From Rhodococcus triatomae (GTDB lineage: Bacteria > Actinomycetota > Actinomycetes > Mycobacteriales > Mycobacteriaceae), in the NCBI RefSeq assembly GCF_014217785.1, contig NZ_CP048814.1, positions 2,294,001-2,358,000 of the forward strand: a stretch of 64,000 nt of DNA, read 5' to 3'. Shown here in pieces: positions 8,702 through 16,271 of the stretch (positions are counted from its first letter, which is position 1; the number at the start of each line of letters is the position of its first letter). The translations under genes were made by a program, and so were the position numbers. The notes beneath the pieces were generated by a model. It had not been told where the DNA came from, did no database searches, and saw only the letters and a list, made by a program, of their open reading frames with translations.

Positions 8702-9565
8702 ATGACCGCAGTCCACGACACCGCAGCGAGTACGCCTGCCCCGACGACGTCCGCCGCGGACCTGCTCGCCGAACGCTACGGCGCCGCACACGCGGCCGAG
8801 TTGTCCGGCCCCGAGCCGGGCGAGGTGCTCCGTCACCAGCTGGCGCACCGTTCGGTCCGCGCCTTCCGGTCCGAACCGGTGTCCGAGGACGCCGTCACGG
8901 CGATCGTCGCCGCTGCACAGTCCGCGCCGTCGTCGTCGAACCTGCAGACGTGGAGTGTGGTCGTCGTCCGGGACCGGGAGCACAAGTCGCGACTCGCCAC
9001 GCTGGCCGGCGACCAGGAGTTCATCCGCGAGGCGCCGGTGTTCCTGGTGTGGCTCGTCGACTTCGCCCGCCTGGACCAGCTCGCCGGTCAGCACGGCCAC
9101 GGGCTGGACGGAGCGGACTACGTGGAGTCGGCGGTCCAGGGATTCGTCGACGTCGGCCTGGCTGCGCAGAACGGTTCTCTCGCTGCCGAATCACTCGGTC
9201 TGGGAACGGTGTTCGTCGGAGCGATCCGCAACAACCCGGAGCAGGTCGCCGACGAACTGGGCCTGCCGCCCCGCGTGGTCGCCGCCTTCGGGCTCGCCGT
9301 CGGGCATCCGGACCCGGAGCGCCCCGCACGGATCAAACCGCGTCTTCCGCAGGACGCGGTGGCACACCCCGAGCGCTACCGGTCGGATACGCAACTGCCC
9401 GCGATCGGTGAGTACGAGACCACGATCGGTGCGTTCTACGAGAGCGAGGGCCTCGCGCACAGCTGGAAGGAGCGCGTCCTGGCCCGTCTCGGCACGGTGG
9501 CCGGGCTGAAGGGACGCGACCGGGCGCGCGAGTCGTTGCGGAACCTCGGGTTCCCACTGCGCTGA
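8702..9565 (+). CDS. Nitroreductase-family NAD(P)H-dependent flavoprotein
   Basis: 287 residues with an FMN-binding nitroreductase fold of the NfsA/FRP type. The N-terminal FMN phosphate motif is LAHRSVRAF, with SAPSSSNLQTWSVVVV following, and AAESLGLGTVFVGAIRNNP and GLAVGHPDPER later. The C-terminal segment (about 225-287, IKPRLPQDAVAHPERY onward) is typical of NfsA-like oxygen-insensitive reductases. Likely reduces nitro compounds, quinones or flavins with NADPH. The stop codon falls inside the first unit of a 22-bp tandem repeat. Confidence 0.88.
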   Translation: MTAVHDTAASTPAPTTSAADLLAERYGAAHAAELSGPEPGEVLRHQLAHRSVRAFRSEPVSEDAVTAIVAAAQSAPSSSNLQTWSVVVVRDREHKSRLATLAGDQEFIREAPVFLVWLVDFARLDQLAGQHGHGLDGADYVESAVQGFVDVGLAAQNGSLAAESLGLGTVFVGAIRNNPEQVADELGLPPRVVAAFGLAVGHPDPERPARIKPRLPQDAVAHPERYRSDTQLPAIGEYETTIGAFYESEGLAHSWKERVLARLGTVAGLKGRDRARESLRNLGFPLR

Positions 9566-9613
9566 GCGCACATCAGCACTGCGCTGAGCGCACATCAGCA
9601 CTGCGCTGAGCGC
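9555..9613. repeat. 22-bp tandem repeat, 2.7 copies, spanning a stop codon
   Basis: Two identical 22-bp units (9555-9576 and 9577-9598) and a third partial one (9599-9613). Each contains TGCGCT-G-AGCGCA, a 6-bp inverted repeat. The array begins in the last codons of the nitroreductase, contains its stop, and ends three bases before the stop of the convergent metallohydrolase. The exact identity suggests recent slippage; the repeated palindromes may act as a double-sided terminator. Confidence 0.8.
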
Positions 9614-9615
9614 GT

Positions 9616-10140
9616 TCAGCCGACCCGGACCCCGCCGGCGAGGAAGGTGGCTCGGAGCACGAAAGCGGCTTCCGGTCCGATGATCTCACCCACCAGGGTG
9701 AGGTAGCGGTCGACGTACTCCGGCCCGTGCGGCGCCGTCGTCGGCGACTCCGGGTCGGTGGGGTCGAGGTGGTGCGCGAGTTCGTGGAGGACGACGAGTT
9801 CCCGGAACGCCCACGCGGCACCGTGGTGGTGCTCGGGCACGGCGATGGTCGCGCAGTCGCTCTCGTAGTGGGCGGCGGCGTTTCCGGCGCGGGCCCGGAC
9901 CCGGACCAGCTGTTCGGCACGAGTCCACTTCGCGCGCACCCAGTTCAGGGCGAGGACCCGGTCGACGTATGCCTGCACCGAATCGATGGACGCGAACTTT
10001 CGTTCGATCGGCAGGGTGACGTGCGATCCGAGGACCTCGACGGTGCGCAGTCCACGTTCGTCGGCCCGGTCGAACATGGTGCGTACCAGTGCTTCCGCGT
10101 CGTACACCGCCGAACGCTGGGTGTCGCGGCCCCGTCTCAC
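9616..10140 (-). CDS. Putative zinc metallohydrolase (TIGR04338-like)
   Basis: 174 residues. The zinc-peptidase motif HELAHH sits in VVLHELAHHLDPTDP, with a downstream HGPEYVDRYLTLV that could provide a third ligand. It has no signal peptide, so it acts in the cytoplasm. The start ATG overlaps the stop of the upstream DUF2786 gene by four bases (ATGA), so the two are translationally coupled. This pairing is, to my knowledge, recurrent in Corynebacteriales, but the substrate is unknown. Confidence 0.75.
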   Translation of the reverse strand: MRRGRDTQRSAVYDAEALVRTMFDRADERGLRTVEVLGSHVTLPIERKFASIDSVQAYVDRVLALNWVRAKWTRAEQLVRVRARAGNAAAHYESDCATIAVPEHHHGAAWAFRELVVLHELAHHLDPTDPESPTTAPHGPEYVDRYLTLVGEIIGPEAAFVLRATFLAGGVRVG

Positions 10141-10955
10141 GACCCGATCCTCCCCCGCGGCGAGGGCAGCTCCGGGCTGTTGCCCAGGCGGGCCGTACGG
10201 GCAGCGCGGTCACCCGCGCGGCGCGCGTCCGAGGAGTGGCCGGCCGTCGCCTTGACACCGCGCCAGGTGCCGCGCGCCGTCGAGTGCTCGCGGTAGTAGT
10301 CGCGGAGCTCGAGCTCCTTGCCCCGCAACACCAGCGCGGTCTCGGCGGACGTCTCGGGCGCGGACACCGCCTCGGTCTGCGCCTCCTGCTTCGCGTCGGC
10401 GAGCCGCTGCCCGATCCTGGCCGCGTATGCGGTCTGGAAGTTCAGGCGGGCCGTGACCGCGGCGACCGGACGGCGCACCCGGCTCGTCACCCGGCGCCCG
10501 CCGCGGCGCTCGACGACGGTCCGCACCGTGGTCTCGGACCGGTAGGTGCCGGACTTGATGTAGGTGTCGGAGGCACGCACCATCTGCACCAGCAGGGAGG
10601 TGTACAGCGCCTCGCAGACGTCGATGTCGGCGGCGAAACCGTACGCGTAGACCACCGCCGACGTCTGGGCGATGTCGCACTGCACGTCGTTGGCCGCGGC
10701 GATCACCAGGAACAGTTGCGCATAGGTCCGCAGGCCGCGTTTGCCCGGCTCGCCGATGTGGACGAGTCGTTGGGTGGGGGTGACGCGCTGTTCGCGACCG
10801 GTGGCGTGGGCTCGTGCCACGGCCAGATCGATCGACGACGCGGTGGCCAGCCGTTGCGCGGCTGCCATGAAGGCGGCGCTCTCGTGCTCGTTGTCGGTGG
10901 ACTCGGCCTGCCTGAGCAGCCCACCGATGCGGGTCAGCATCTTCTCCGAACTCAC
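10137..10955 (-). CDS. DUF2786 domain protein
   Basis: 272 residues from a GTG at 10955; an ATG at 10940 would be the alternative start. The N-terminal DUF2786 helical segment reads MLTRIGGLLRQAESTDNEHE and SAAFMAAAQRLATASSIDLA. The middle has a conserved domain (YAYGFAADIDVCEALYTSLL), and a basic, Arg/Ala-rich C-terminus follows. No catalytic motif is visible and the function is unknown. It is coupled by ATGA overlap to the HELAHH metallohydrolase, which suggests that the two proteins work together. Confidence 0.7.
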   Translation of the reverse strand: MSSEKMLTRIGGLLRQAESTDNEHESAAFMAAAQRLATASSIDLAVARAHATGREQRVTPTQRLVHIGEPGKRGLRTYAQLFLVIAAANDVQCDIAQTSAVVYAYGFAADIDVCEALYTSLLVQMVRASDTYIKSGTYRSETTVRTVVERRGGRRVTSRVRRPVAAVTARLNFQTAYAARIGQRLADAKQEAQTEAVSAPETSAETALVLRGKELELRDYYREHSTARGTWRGVKATAGHSSDARRAGDRAARTARLGNSPELPSPRGRIGS

Positions 10956-11081
10956 TCCGGCCACGCTACGCCCGTCGCGGTGCCGGCTGCCGCAGCCGAG
11001 CACGTAGTACCTGAGGACTACTGTTCGAAACCACTCCGCAGCGGGATGTGCCGTGCCCGATCGGATCATAGCGTCGACGCC

Positions 11082-12038
11082 ATGACCAGCAGCGAAGCCC
11101 TCATCGAGGTGCAGGGCGTCACGAAACGCTACGGCGCACTGACCGCCGTCGACGATCTCACGTTCACGGTGCGGCCTGGACGGGTCACCGGGTTCCTCGG
11201 CCCGAACGGAGCCGGGAAGTCGACGATGCTGCGCATGATCCTCGGTCTGGTGGCACCGACGTCCGGCACCGCGGCGGTCGCGGGACATCGCTATCGGTCG
11301 CTGAGCGCGCCGCTGCGTACCGTCGGTGCCCTGCTCGACGCGCACCACGTGCACGGTGGGCGGAGCGGCCGGGACCATCTCCGGATGCTCGCGAGCGCCG
11401 CCGGTATCGGGTCGAGGCGGGTCGAGGAGGTGCTCGGCATCGTCGGCCTGGCGGATGCCGCCGACCGTCGTGCGGGCGCGTACTCCCTGGGTATGCGCCA
11501 GCGTCTGGGGATCGCCGCCGCGTTGCTGGGCGACCCGCGGGTACTGGTCCTCGACGAACCCGTCAACGGCCTCGACACCGAAGGCATCCGGTGGGTACGG
11601 AATCTACTGCGTGGCATGGCCGACGAAGGCCGCACCGTGTTCCTTTCCAGTCACCTGATGAGCGAGATGGAACTGGTCGCCGACCACCTCGTCGTGATCG
11701 GCGGCGGGCGTCTGCTCGCCGACGAGGCGACATCGGCGTTCGTCGCCCGGTCCGGACGCCACCGCGCTCGGGTCCGCTCCCTCGACGACGGGGCACTCGC
11801 CCGCAGGCTCACCGCCGACGGAGCCGTCGTCACCTCGCCCGAAGGCGGTCCGTCCGCTGGGCTCGTCGTGAGTGGTGTCGACGGCGAGACGATCGGTAGA
11901 GCGGCTCTCGCGGCACGGATTCCCCTCGTGGAACTGACCCCGGTGCGCTCCACCCTCGAGGACGTCTACACCGGCCTGTTCGACGCGGGCGCATTCGAGG
12001 GCGGGACATTCGAGAGCGGACAGGTGGAGACGCGATGA
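11082..12038 (+). CDS. ABC transporter ATP-binding protein (ABC-2 exporter type)
   Basis: 318 residues. Walker A is GPNGAGKST, the signature is YSLGMRQRLGIAAAL, Walker B is VLVLDEPVNGLD, and the switch histidine is in LSSHLMSEM. The C-terminal extension after residue 220 is typical of drug or bacteriocin-resistance exporters (BcrA/NatA type). The stop overlaps the permease start (ATGA), and kinase and regulator genes follow with the same kind of overlap, so four genes form one unit that probably senses and exports a membrane-active compound. Confidence 0.9.
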   Translation: MTSSEALIEVQGVTKRYGALTAVDDLTFTVRPGRVTGFLGPNGAGKSTMLRMILGLVAPTSGTAAVAGHRYRSLSAPLRTVGALLDAHHVHGGRSGRDHLRMLASAAGIGSRRVEEVLGIVGLADAADRRAGAYSLGMRQRLGIAAALLGDPRVLVLDEPVNGLDTEGIRWVRNLLRGMADEGRTVFLSSHLMSEMELVADHLVVIGGGRLLADEATSAFVARSGRHRARVRSLDDGALARRLTADGAVVTSPEGGPSAGLVVSGVDGETIGRAALAARIPLVELTPVRSTLEDVYTGLFDAGAFEGGTFESGQVETR

Positions 12039-12784
12039 GCGGGAACAGCGGCCTGTCCGCCCAGATCCGTTCCGAGCTGGTGAAGATCCGGTCGGTGCGG
12101 TCACTGACGATTCTGCCCGTCGTGATGACGGTGCTGGTCCCGGCGATGGCGTTGTTCGTCGGCGTCACCGGCAGCCTGGACCCGGACGACACCGTGTTCG
12201 GAGGCGCACTCACCGGAGGCATTCTCGGGCTCGCCGTTGCAGGGATCTGGGGAGCGCTCGTGGTGACCGGCGAGTACTCCAGCGGAACGATCGAGCCGGT
12301 GCTGACCGTGACCCCGCTCCGTGGCCGGGTGCTCGCAGCGAAGGCTGTGGTGGTGGGCGTCGCGGCCATCCTGCTCGCGATACCCGCGTGCGCCGCCGCG
12401 TTCGGCATCGGTCTCGTCACGCTCGACGGGCACGTCACCGGGGATCCCGTACCCGCCCTGCTCGGTATCGCGCTCGCCTACGGCGCCGTGGGCGTCCTCG
12501 GTGTGGCCTGCGGAACGGTGTTGCGGTCCTCGGCCGGAGCGGTGGCCGTCGTCCTCGGGGTGCTGATCCTGCCCGAGTTGATCGGCCCGCTACTCGGCAG
12601 CCTGCAGCCGTGGATCACGGGTGCCGCGCCGTCCGCGGTCGTCGTCAAGCTCTCCCAGAGCGCGGACGCCGCGCCCGAAGTGATGGGATCGTGGGGAGGG
12701 TGGGTGTCCCTGATGATCCTGGTGTCGTACACGGCCGTCGTGGCGGTCGCGGCTCGGGCGGTGTTCGTGGCGCGGGACGCGTGA
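12035..12784 (+). CDS. ABC-2 type permease
   Basis: 249 residues with six predicted hydrophobic segments (for example LTILPVVMTVLVPAMALFVG, GGILGLAVAGIWGALVV, VVVGVAAILLAIPACAAAFG). It contains the ABC-2 membrane motif region GEYSSGTIEPVLTVTPLRGR, in which the cytoplasmic loop contacts the ATPase. It overlaps the ATPase upstream by four bases and the kinase downstream (GTGA). Likely partner of the preceding ATPase in exporting or detoxifying a lipid-active substrate; the substrate is not determinable. Confidence 0.85.
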   Translation: MSGNSGLSAQIRSELVKIRSVRSLTILPVVMTVLVPAMALFVGVTGSLDPDDTVFGGALTGGILGLAVAGIWGALVVTGEYSSGTIEPVLTVTPLRGRVLAAKAVVVGVAAILLAIPACAAAFGIGLVTLDGHVTGDPVPALLGIALAYGAVGVLGVACGTVLRSSAGAVAVVLGVLILPELIGPLLGSLQPWITGAAPSAVVVKLSQSADAAPEVMGSWGGWVSLMILVSYTAVVAVAARAVFVARDA

Positions 12785-13998
12785 CCGGCCTGCAGCTCCG
12801 GGACTGGTGGTGGCGCACCGCTCAGTTCGGCGGCGCGGTCTTCGTCTTCGTCGTCGTCCTGCACACGCTCACCTCCGACACCGGTCTGTCCGATCGTTCC
12901 GCCGCGATCCTGGCACTGTGCCAGGGCGGCGCGGTCGCGTTGGTCGTGGTCAGCCCTCTGGGCGGAGTGATGCTCGCGCTCGGGGCCGTGGTGGTCGCCT
13001 CACTCGCGGAACCGGGGCAGCTGTGGGTGGACCCGGTCGTCAACAGCTATCTCGTCGTTCTCGCGCTCGCCGGTCTGCGGGTCCGGCCCCGAGTTGCCGT
13101 CGGCATGTGGACGGCCACCGTCGCCGCCGGCGTGGCACTGGCAGGCTCGGTGCGGCCGCCGGAGGCGCTGCGCGACTTCCTCGAGATCTCCGTACTCGCC
13201 GCACTCGTCCTGGTCGCCGGCGGTGCCGTCCGTGCGGCGCTCGAGGCCCGATCCCGGCTGACCGCCGAACAGGAGGCGACCGAACGCGAACGTGAACGGG
13301 GCGCGGCACTCGCCGAACGGACCCGCATCGCCCGGGAACTGCACGACGTCGTCGTCCATCACATGTCGGTCGTCGCGATCCAGGCGCAGGCCGCGAGATA
13401 CCGGATCCAGGATCCCCCGTCGGAGCTGGTGGCCGGTCTCGAGGCCATCCGCGCGAGCGCATCCGAGGCGCTGGGCGAGATGCGTCGAATCCTCGGGGTG
13501 CTGCGAGCCGACGACGCCGACGATCTGCTGGCGCCGCCGCGGCCCGCACCGACGCTCTCGGACATCGACGGGCTGGTCTCCGGAATCCGTTCCACCGGGA
13601 CCACTGTCGATCTGGAAGTCGGCGGCGCCGCTCGTCCGCTCCCGGCCGGAATCGAGATGAGTGCGTACCGGATCGTCCAGGAGGCGCTGAGCAACGCGGT
13701 GCGTCACAGCCCGGGATCGGTGATCCGAGTCGAGATCGACTACGAGGAGGAGGATCTGGTGGTCCTGGTGCAGAACGGTCCGGGAACGTCGCCGGGCACC
13801 GAGAGTGCCTCCGCAGGCGGCGGACAGGGACAGATCGGCATGCGTGAGCGGGTGGACTCCCTCAAGGGGCAACTCACCGCCGGCCCCACCGGTGGCGGCG
13901 GCTATCGGGTGCACGTTCGCATACCCGCCACTCCGCGCGAGCGCGAATCACGGGAACAGGAACCGCGCGAGCGGGAATCGGGAGGGGGCTCGCGGTGA
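12781..13998 (+). CDS. Two-component sensor histidine kinase (HisKA_3 type)
   Basis: 405 residues from a GTG that overlaps the permease stop. Four to five hydrophobic helices (residues about 15-150) anchor it in the membrane. A short coiled region rich in Glu and Arg leads to the phospho-acceptor motif ARELHDVVVHHMSVV. The ATPase domain contains QEALSNAVRHS (N box) and GQGQIGMRERV (G box). The architecture matches LiaS/DesK-like kinases that act on NarL-type regulators, which fits the LuxR-type regulator encoded next with a GTGA overlap. Confidence 0.9.
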   Translation: MTGLQLRDWWWRTAQFGGAVFVFVVVLHTLTSDTGLSDRSAAILALCQGGAVALVVVSPLGGVMLALGAVVVASLAEPGQLWVDPVVNSYLVVLALAGLRVRPRVAVGMWTATVAAGVALAGSVRPPEALRDFLEISVLAALVLVAGGAVRAALEARSRLTAEQEATERERERGAALAERTRIARELHDVVVHHMSVVAIQAQAARYRIQDPPSELVAGLEAIRASASEALGEMRRILGVLRADDADDLLAPPRPAPTLSDIDGLVSGIRSTGTTVDLEVGGAARPLPAGIEMSAYRIVQEALSNAVRHSPGSVIRVEIDYEEEDLVVLVQNGPGTSPGTESASAGGGQGQIGMRERVDSLKGQLTAGPTGGGGYRVHVRIPATPRERESREQEPRERESGGGSR

Positions 13999-14660
13999 CG
14001 ATCCGGGTGGTGATCGCCGACGACCAGGCGATGGTGCGGGAAGGACTCGGCGTCGTGCTGGACGCGCAGGACGACATCGAGGTGGTGGGTCAGGTCGCGG
14101 ACGGCAGGCGCGCGGTCGACATGGTGGCCCGCACTCACCCCGACGTCGTCCTCATGGATGTCCGGATGCCGGTTCTCGACGGCCTCGCGGCGACGGCAGT
14201 GGTGCGGGAGAACCATCCCGACACGGCAGTGATCGTGTTGACCACCTACGACCTCGACGAGTACGTCTACCGCGCGCTGCGGGCAGGTGCGAGTGGATTC
14301 CTGCTCAAGGATGCGTCCGCGCAGGAGCTCGCGGACGCGGTCCGGACGGTCGCGGAAGGCGAGGCGCTGCTCGCACCGAGGGTCACCCGGAGGCTGCTCA
14401 CTCGGTTCGCCCGCATGGGGCCGGCGGAGACCGTGCCGCCGCAGCGCCTCACCATGTTGACGCCCCGCGAGAACGAGGTGCTGGTGTCGCTGGCGGGCGG
14501 GCTCACGAACGCGGAGATCGCCGGAGAACTGTTCATCGCCGAGCAGACCGTGAAGACCCATGTCGGCCGGATCCTCGACAAGCTCGGGCTGCGCGATCGG
14601 ACCCAGGCTGTGGTCTTCGCCTACGAGCACGGGGTGGTGGCACCCGACACCGGGCGCTGA
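13995..14660 (+). CDS. NarL/LuxR-family response regulator
   Basis: 221 residues. The receiver domain has the acidic pocket IADDQAM, phospho-acceptor Asp in DVVLMDVRMPVLDG, a Thr in VLTTYD, and Lys in FLLKDAS. The C-terminal LuxR helix-turn-helix reads LTPRENEVLVSLAGGLTNAE and FIAEQTVKTHVGRIL. It starts with GTG inside the kinase stop. It presumably controls its own ABC operon, as in comparable actinobacterial modules; this is inference. Confidence 0.93.
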   Translation: MTIRVVIADDQAMVREGLGVVLDAQDDIEVVGQVADGRRAVDMVARTHPDVVLMDVRMPVLDGLAATAVVRENHPDTAVIVLTTYDLDEYVYRALRAGASGFLLKDASAQELADAVRTVAEGEALLAPRVTRRLLTRFARMGPAETVPPQRLTMLTPRENEVLVSLAGGLTNAEIAGELFIAEQTVKTHVGRILDKLGLRDRTQAVVFAYEHGVVAPDTGR

Positions 14661-14681
14661 TTCCGCCCCTGGAGGTCGGCG

Positions 14682-15293
14682 TCATCTGCGTGCGAAGCGG
14701 ACGACGCTCAGCGCCGAGGCAGCCAGCTCCGCCGCCTCCACCCGCGGCGCCCCTTCGTCGGATACGCACGTGACCCAGTGTTCGAGAGCAACGGTCAGCG
14801 CGCCGATCAACGTGTGCGACAGCAGCCGCGCCTCCAAGCTCTGCGGGTCGTGCCCGGCGCGAGCTCCGATGACGGGACGCAGTTCGTCGGTGAGATCGAG
14901 GGCGGCGACCATCCATCGTGCGCGCATGCCCGGAACAGACGTGAGGAGAACGAAAAGGTCTCTGGTGGAGACGATGTGAGCGTAGCGGTCCTGGCGCAAG
15001 GACTCGACGAATGCGGCATGGACCGCGATCTCCACGGGTTCGTCCTCGGGCCTGTCGGCCAGATAGGAGACGAAGTCGCGGATACCCGACGCGATGATCG
15101 GGGTCAGTGTGTCCTCCTTGGCATCGCAGTACCGGTAGAAGGTGCGCACCGAGATGTCGGCACCCCGGGCGATGTCCTCGACCGACGTCTCGTCGAAGCC
15201 GCGTTCGAGGAAGAGTCGCGCAGCGCTGGCCGCGATGTCCATTCGCATGGCGGATCGCCGTCGATTCATCACGGTGCGGCTCGCTTCGGTCAC
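14682..15293 (-). CDS. TetR-family transcriptional regulator
   Basis: 203 residues from a GTG at 15293, which directly follows GGAGGAG; an ATG at 15269 is the alternative. The helix-turn-helix is ARLFLERGFDETSVEDIA then GADISVRTFYRYCDAKEDTL. The ligand domain is unremarkable. The gene diverges from an SDR dehydrogenase with 146 bp between them, and that space has a perfect palindrome at 15308-15323. The regulator probably represses both itself and the dehydrogenase and lipoprotein genes. Confidence 0.85.
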   Translation of the reverse strand: MTEASRTVMNRRRSAMRMDIAASAARLFLERGFDETSVEDIARGADISVRTFYRYCDAKEDTLTPIIASGIRDFVSYLADRPEDEPVEIAVHAAFVESLRQDRYAHIVSTRDLFVLLTSVPGMRARWMVAALDLTDELRPVIGARAGHDPQSLEARLLSHTLIGALTVALEHWVTCVSDEGAPRVEAAELAASALSVVRFARR

Positions 15294-15307
15294 GTCTCCT
15301 CCTGGGA

Positions 15308-15323
15308 GTGTGTCTTGACACAC
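15308..15323. promoter_or_regulatory. Palindrome between TetR and SDR genes (candidate operator)
   Basis: GTGTGTC (15308-15314) and GACACAC (15317-15323) are perfect 7-bp arms separated by TT. It lies 15 bases upstream of the TetR start and about 115 bases upstream of the SDR start, so one bound dimer could affect both promoters. Confidence 0.5.
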
Positions 15324-15439
15324 ATCATTAATCTGGCACAAACTGGCAACATTGGCACGAATGCGCAGCCTTGGTGCATTGACCGACCAACCGGCTGTCC
15401 CACCAACCGGCGCTCTCCTCCAACCACGGAAGTCAGGAT

Positions 15440-16216
15440 ATGGCCCGCACGTTCCTCATCACCGGCAGTGCGTCCGGAATCGGCGCCGCAACGAGCGCCC
15501 ATCTGCGCCGACAGGGCGCCCATGTGATCGGCGTCGACCTCCGCGATGCCGACATCACCGCCGACCTCGCCACCGACGAGGGCCGCACGACCCTCGCCGA
15601 GCAGGCCGGGGAACTGACCGGCGGTCGCCTCGACGGCGTCGTCGCGTGCGCCGGAGTCGCGCTGTTCGACCCGCTCACGATCAAGGTCAACTACTTCGGC
15701 GCGGTCGCGACGCTCGAGAGCCTGCGCCCCCTTCTCGCTGCCGGTACCGATCCGCGTGCGGTCGTGATCTCGTCCGTGGCCTCGGTGCATCCGAGCGATC
15801 CGGCGATCGTCGACGCCGCGCTGGCCGGTGACGAGGAAGCAGCCGTGGATGCGGCCCGGGCAGCGGTCGACAGTGGTGCCGGCGCACTGGTGTACGGGTC
15901 GTCGAAGGCGGCGATCGCGCGGTGGGTGCGCCGCACCGCGATCACCCCCGAATGGGCGGGCGCGGGCATCCCGCTCAACGCGATCGCGCCGGGCACCATC
16001 GCCACACCCATGATCCAGGCGATGCTCGACACCGAGGCCGGGCGGCAAGCCATCGACGGCGCAGTCCCCATGCCGCTGCACGGTCACGCCCGCCCGGAGC
16101 AGATCGCTCCGCTGCTCGAGTGGCTCACCTCCCCCCAGAACACGCACGTGACAGGTCAGGTGATCTTCGTCGACGGTGGCGCCGACGCCGTCCTGCGCGG
16201 CGACAGCACGTGGTAG
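15440..16216 (+). CDS. Short-chain dehydrogenase/reductase
   Basis: 258 residues, classical SDR. The cofactor motif GSASGIG (TGxxxGxG) is near residue 9. Asp33 in GVDLRDAD suggests NAD rather than NADP. The N-A-G region is replaced by CAGVA. Catalytic Ser is in VISSVASVH, and Tyr and Lys in VYGSSKAAIARW. The C-terminal INAIAPG-like loop is LNAIAPGTIATPM. The fold resembles 3-alpha-hydroxysteroid or coniferyl alcohol dehydrogenases, so an alicyclic or aromatic alcohol is a plausible substrate. The stop lies in the first unit of a degenerate 16-bp repeat. Confidence 0.9.
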   Translation: MARTFLITGSASGIGAATSAHLRRQGAHVIGVDLRDADITADLATDEGRTTLAEQAGELTGGRLDGVVACAGVALFDPLTIKVNYFGAVATLESLRPLLAAGTDPRAVVISSVASVHPSDPAIVDAALAGDEEAAVDAARAAVDSGAGALVYGSSKAAIARWVRRTAITPEWAGAGIPLNAIAPGTIATPMIQAMLDTEAGRQAIDGAVPMPLHGHARPEQIAPLLEWLTSPQNTHVTGQVIFVDGGADAVLRGDSTW

Positions 16217-16260
16217 TCGAATCACCCGGTGGTCGAACCACCCTGTAGTCGAATCCGGAA
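16213..16260. repeat. 16-bp degenerate tandem repeat, 3 copies
   Basis: Units at 16213-16228, 16229-16244 and 16245-16260 share the core GTRGTCGAAYC. They fill almost the whole space between the SDR stop (inside unit 1) and the lipoprotein gene, ending at its GGAAAGGA ribosome-binding site. Confidence 0.6.
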
Positions 16261-16271
16261 AGGAACAACGA

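Noticed and set aside
9555-9613. CRISPR-like array.
   Set aside because: Units are directly abutting without spacers, and no cas genes are present; it is a simple tandem repeat.
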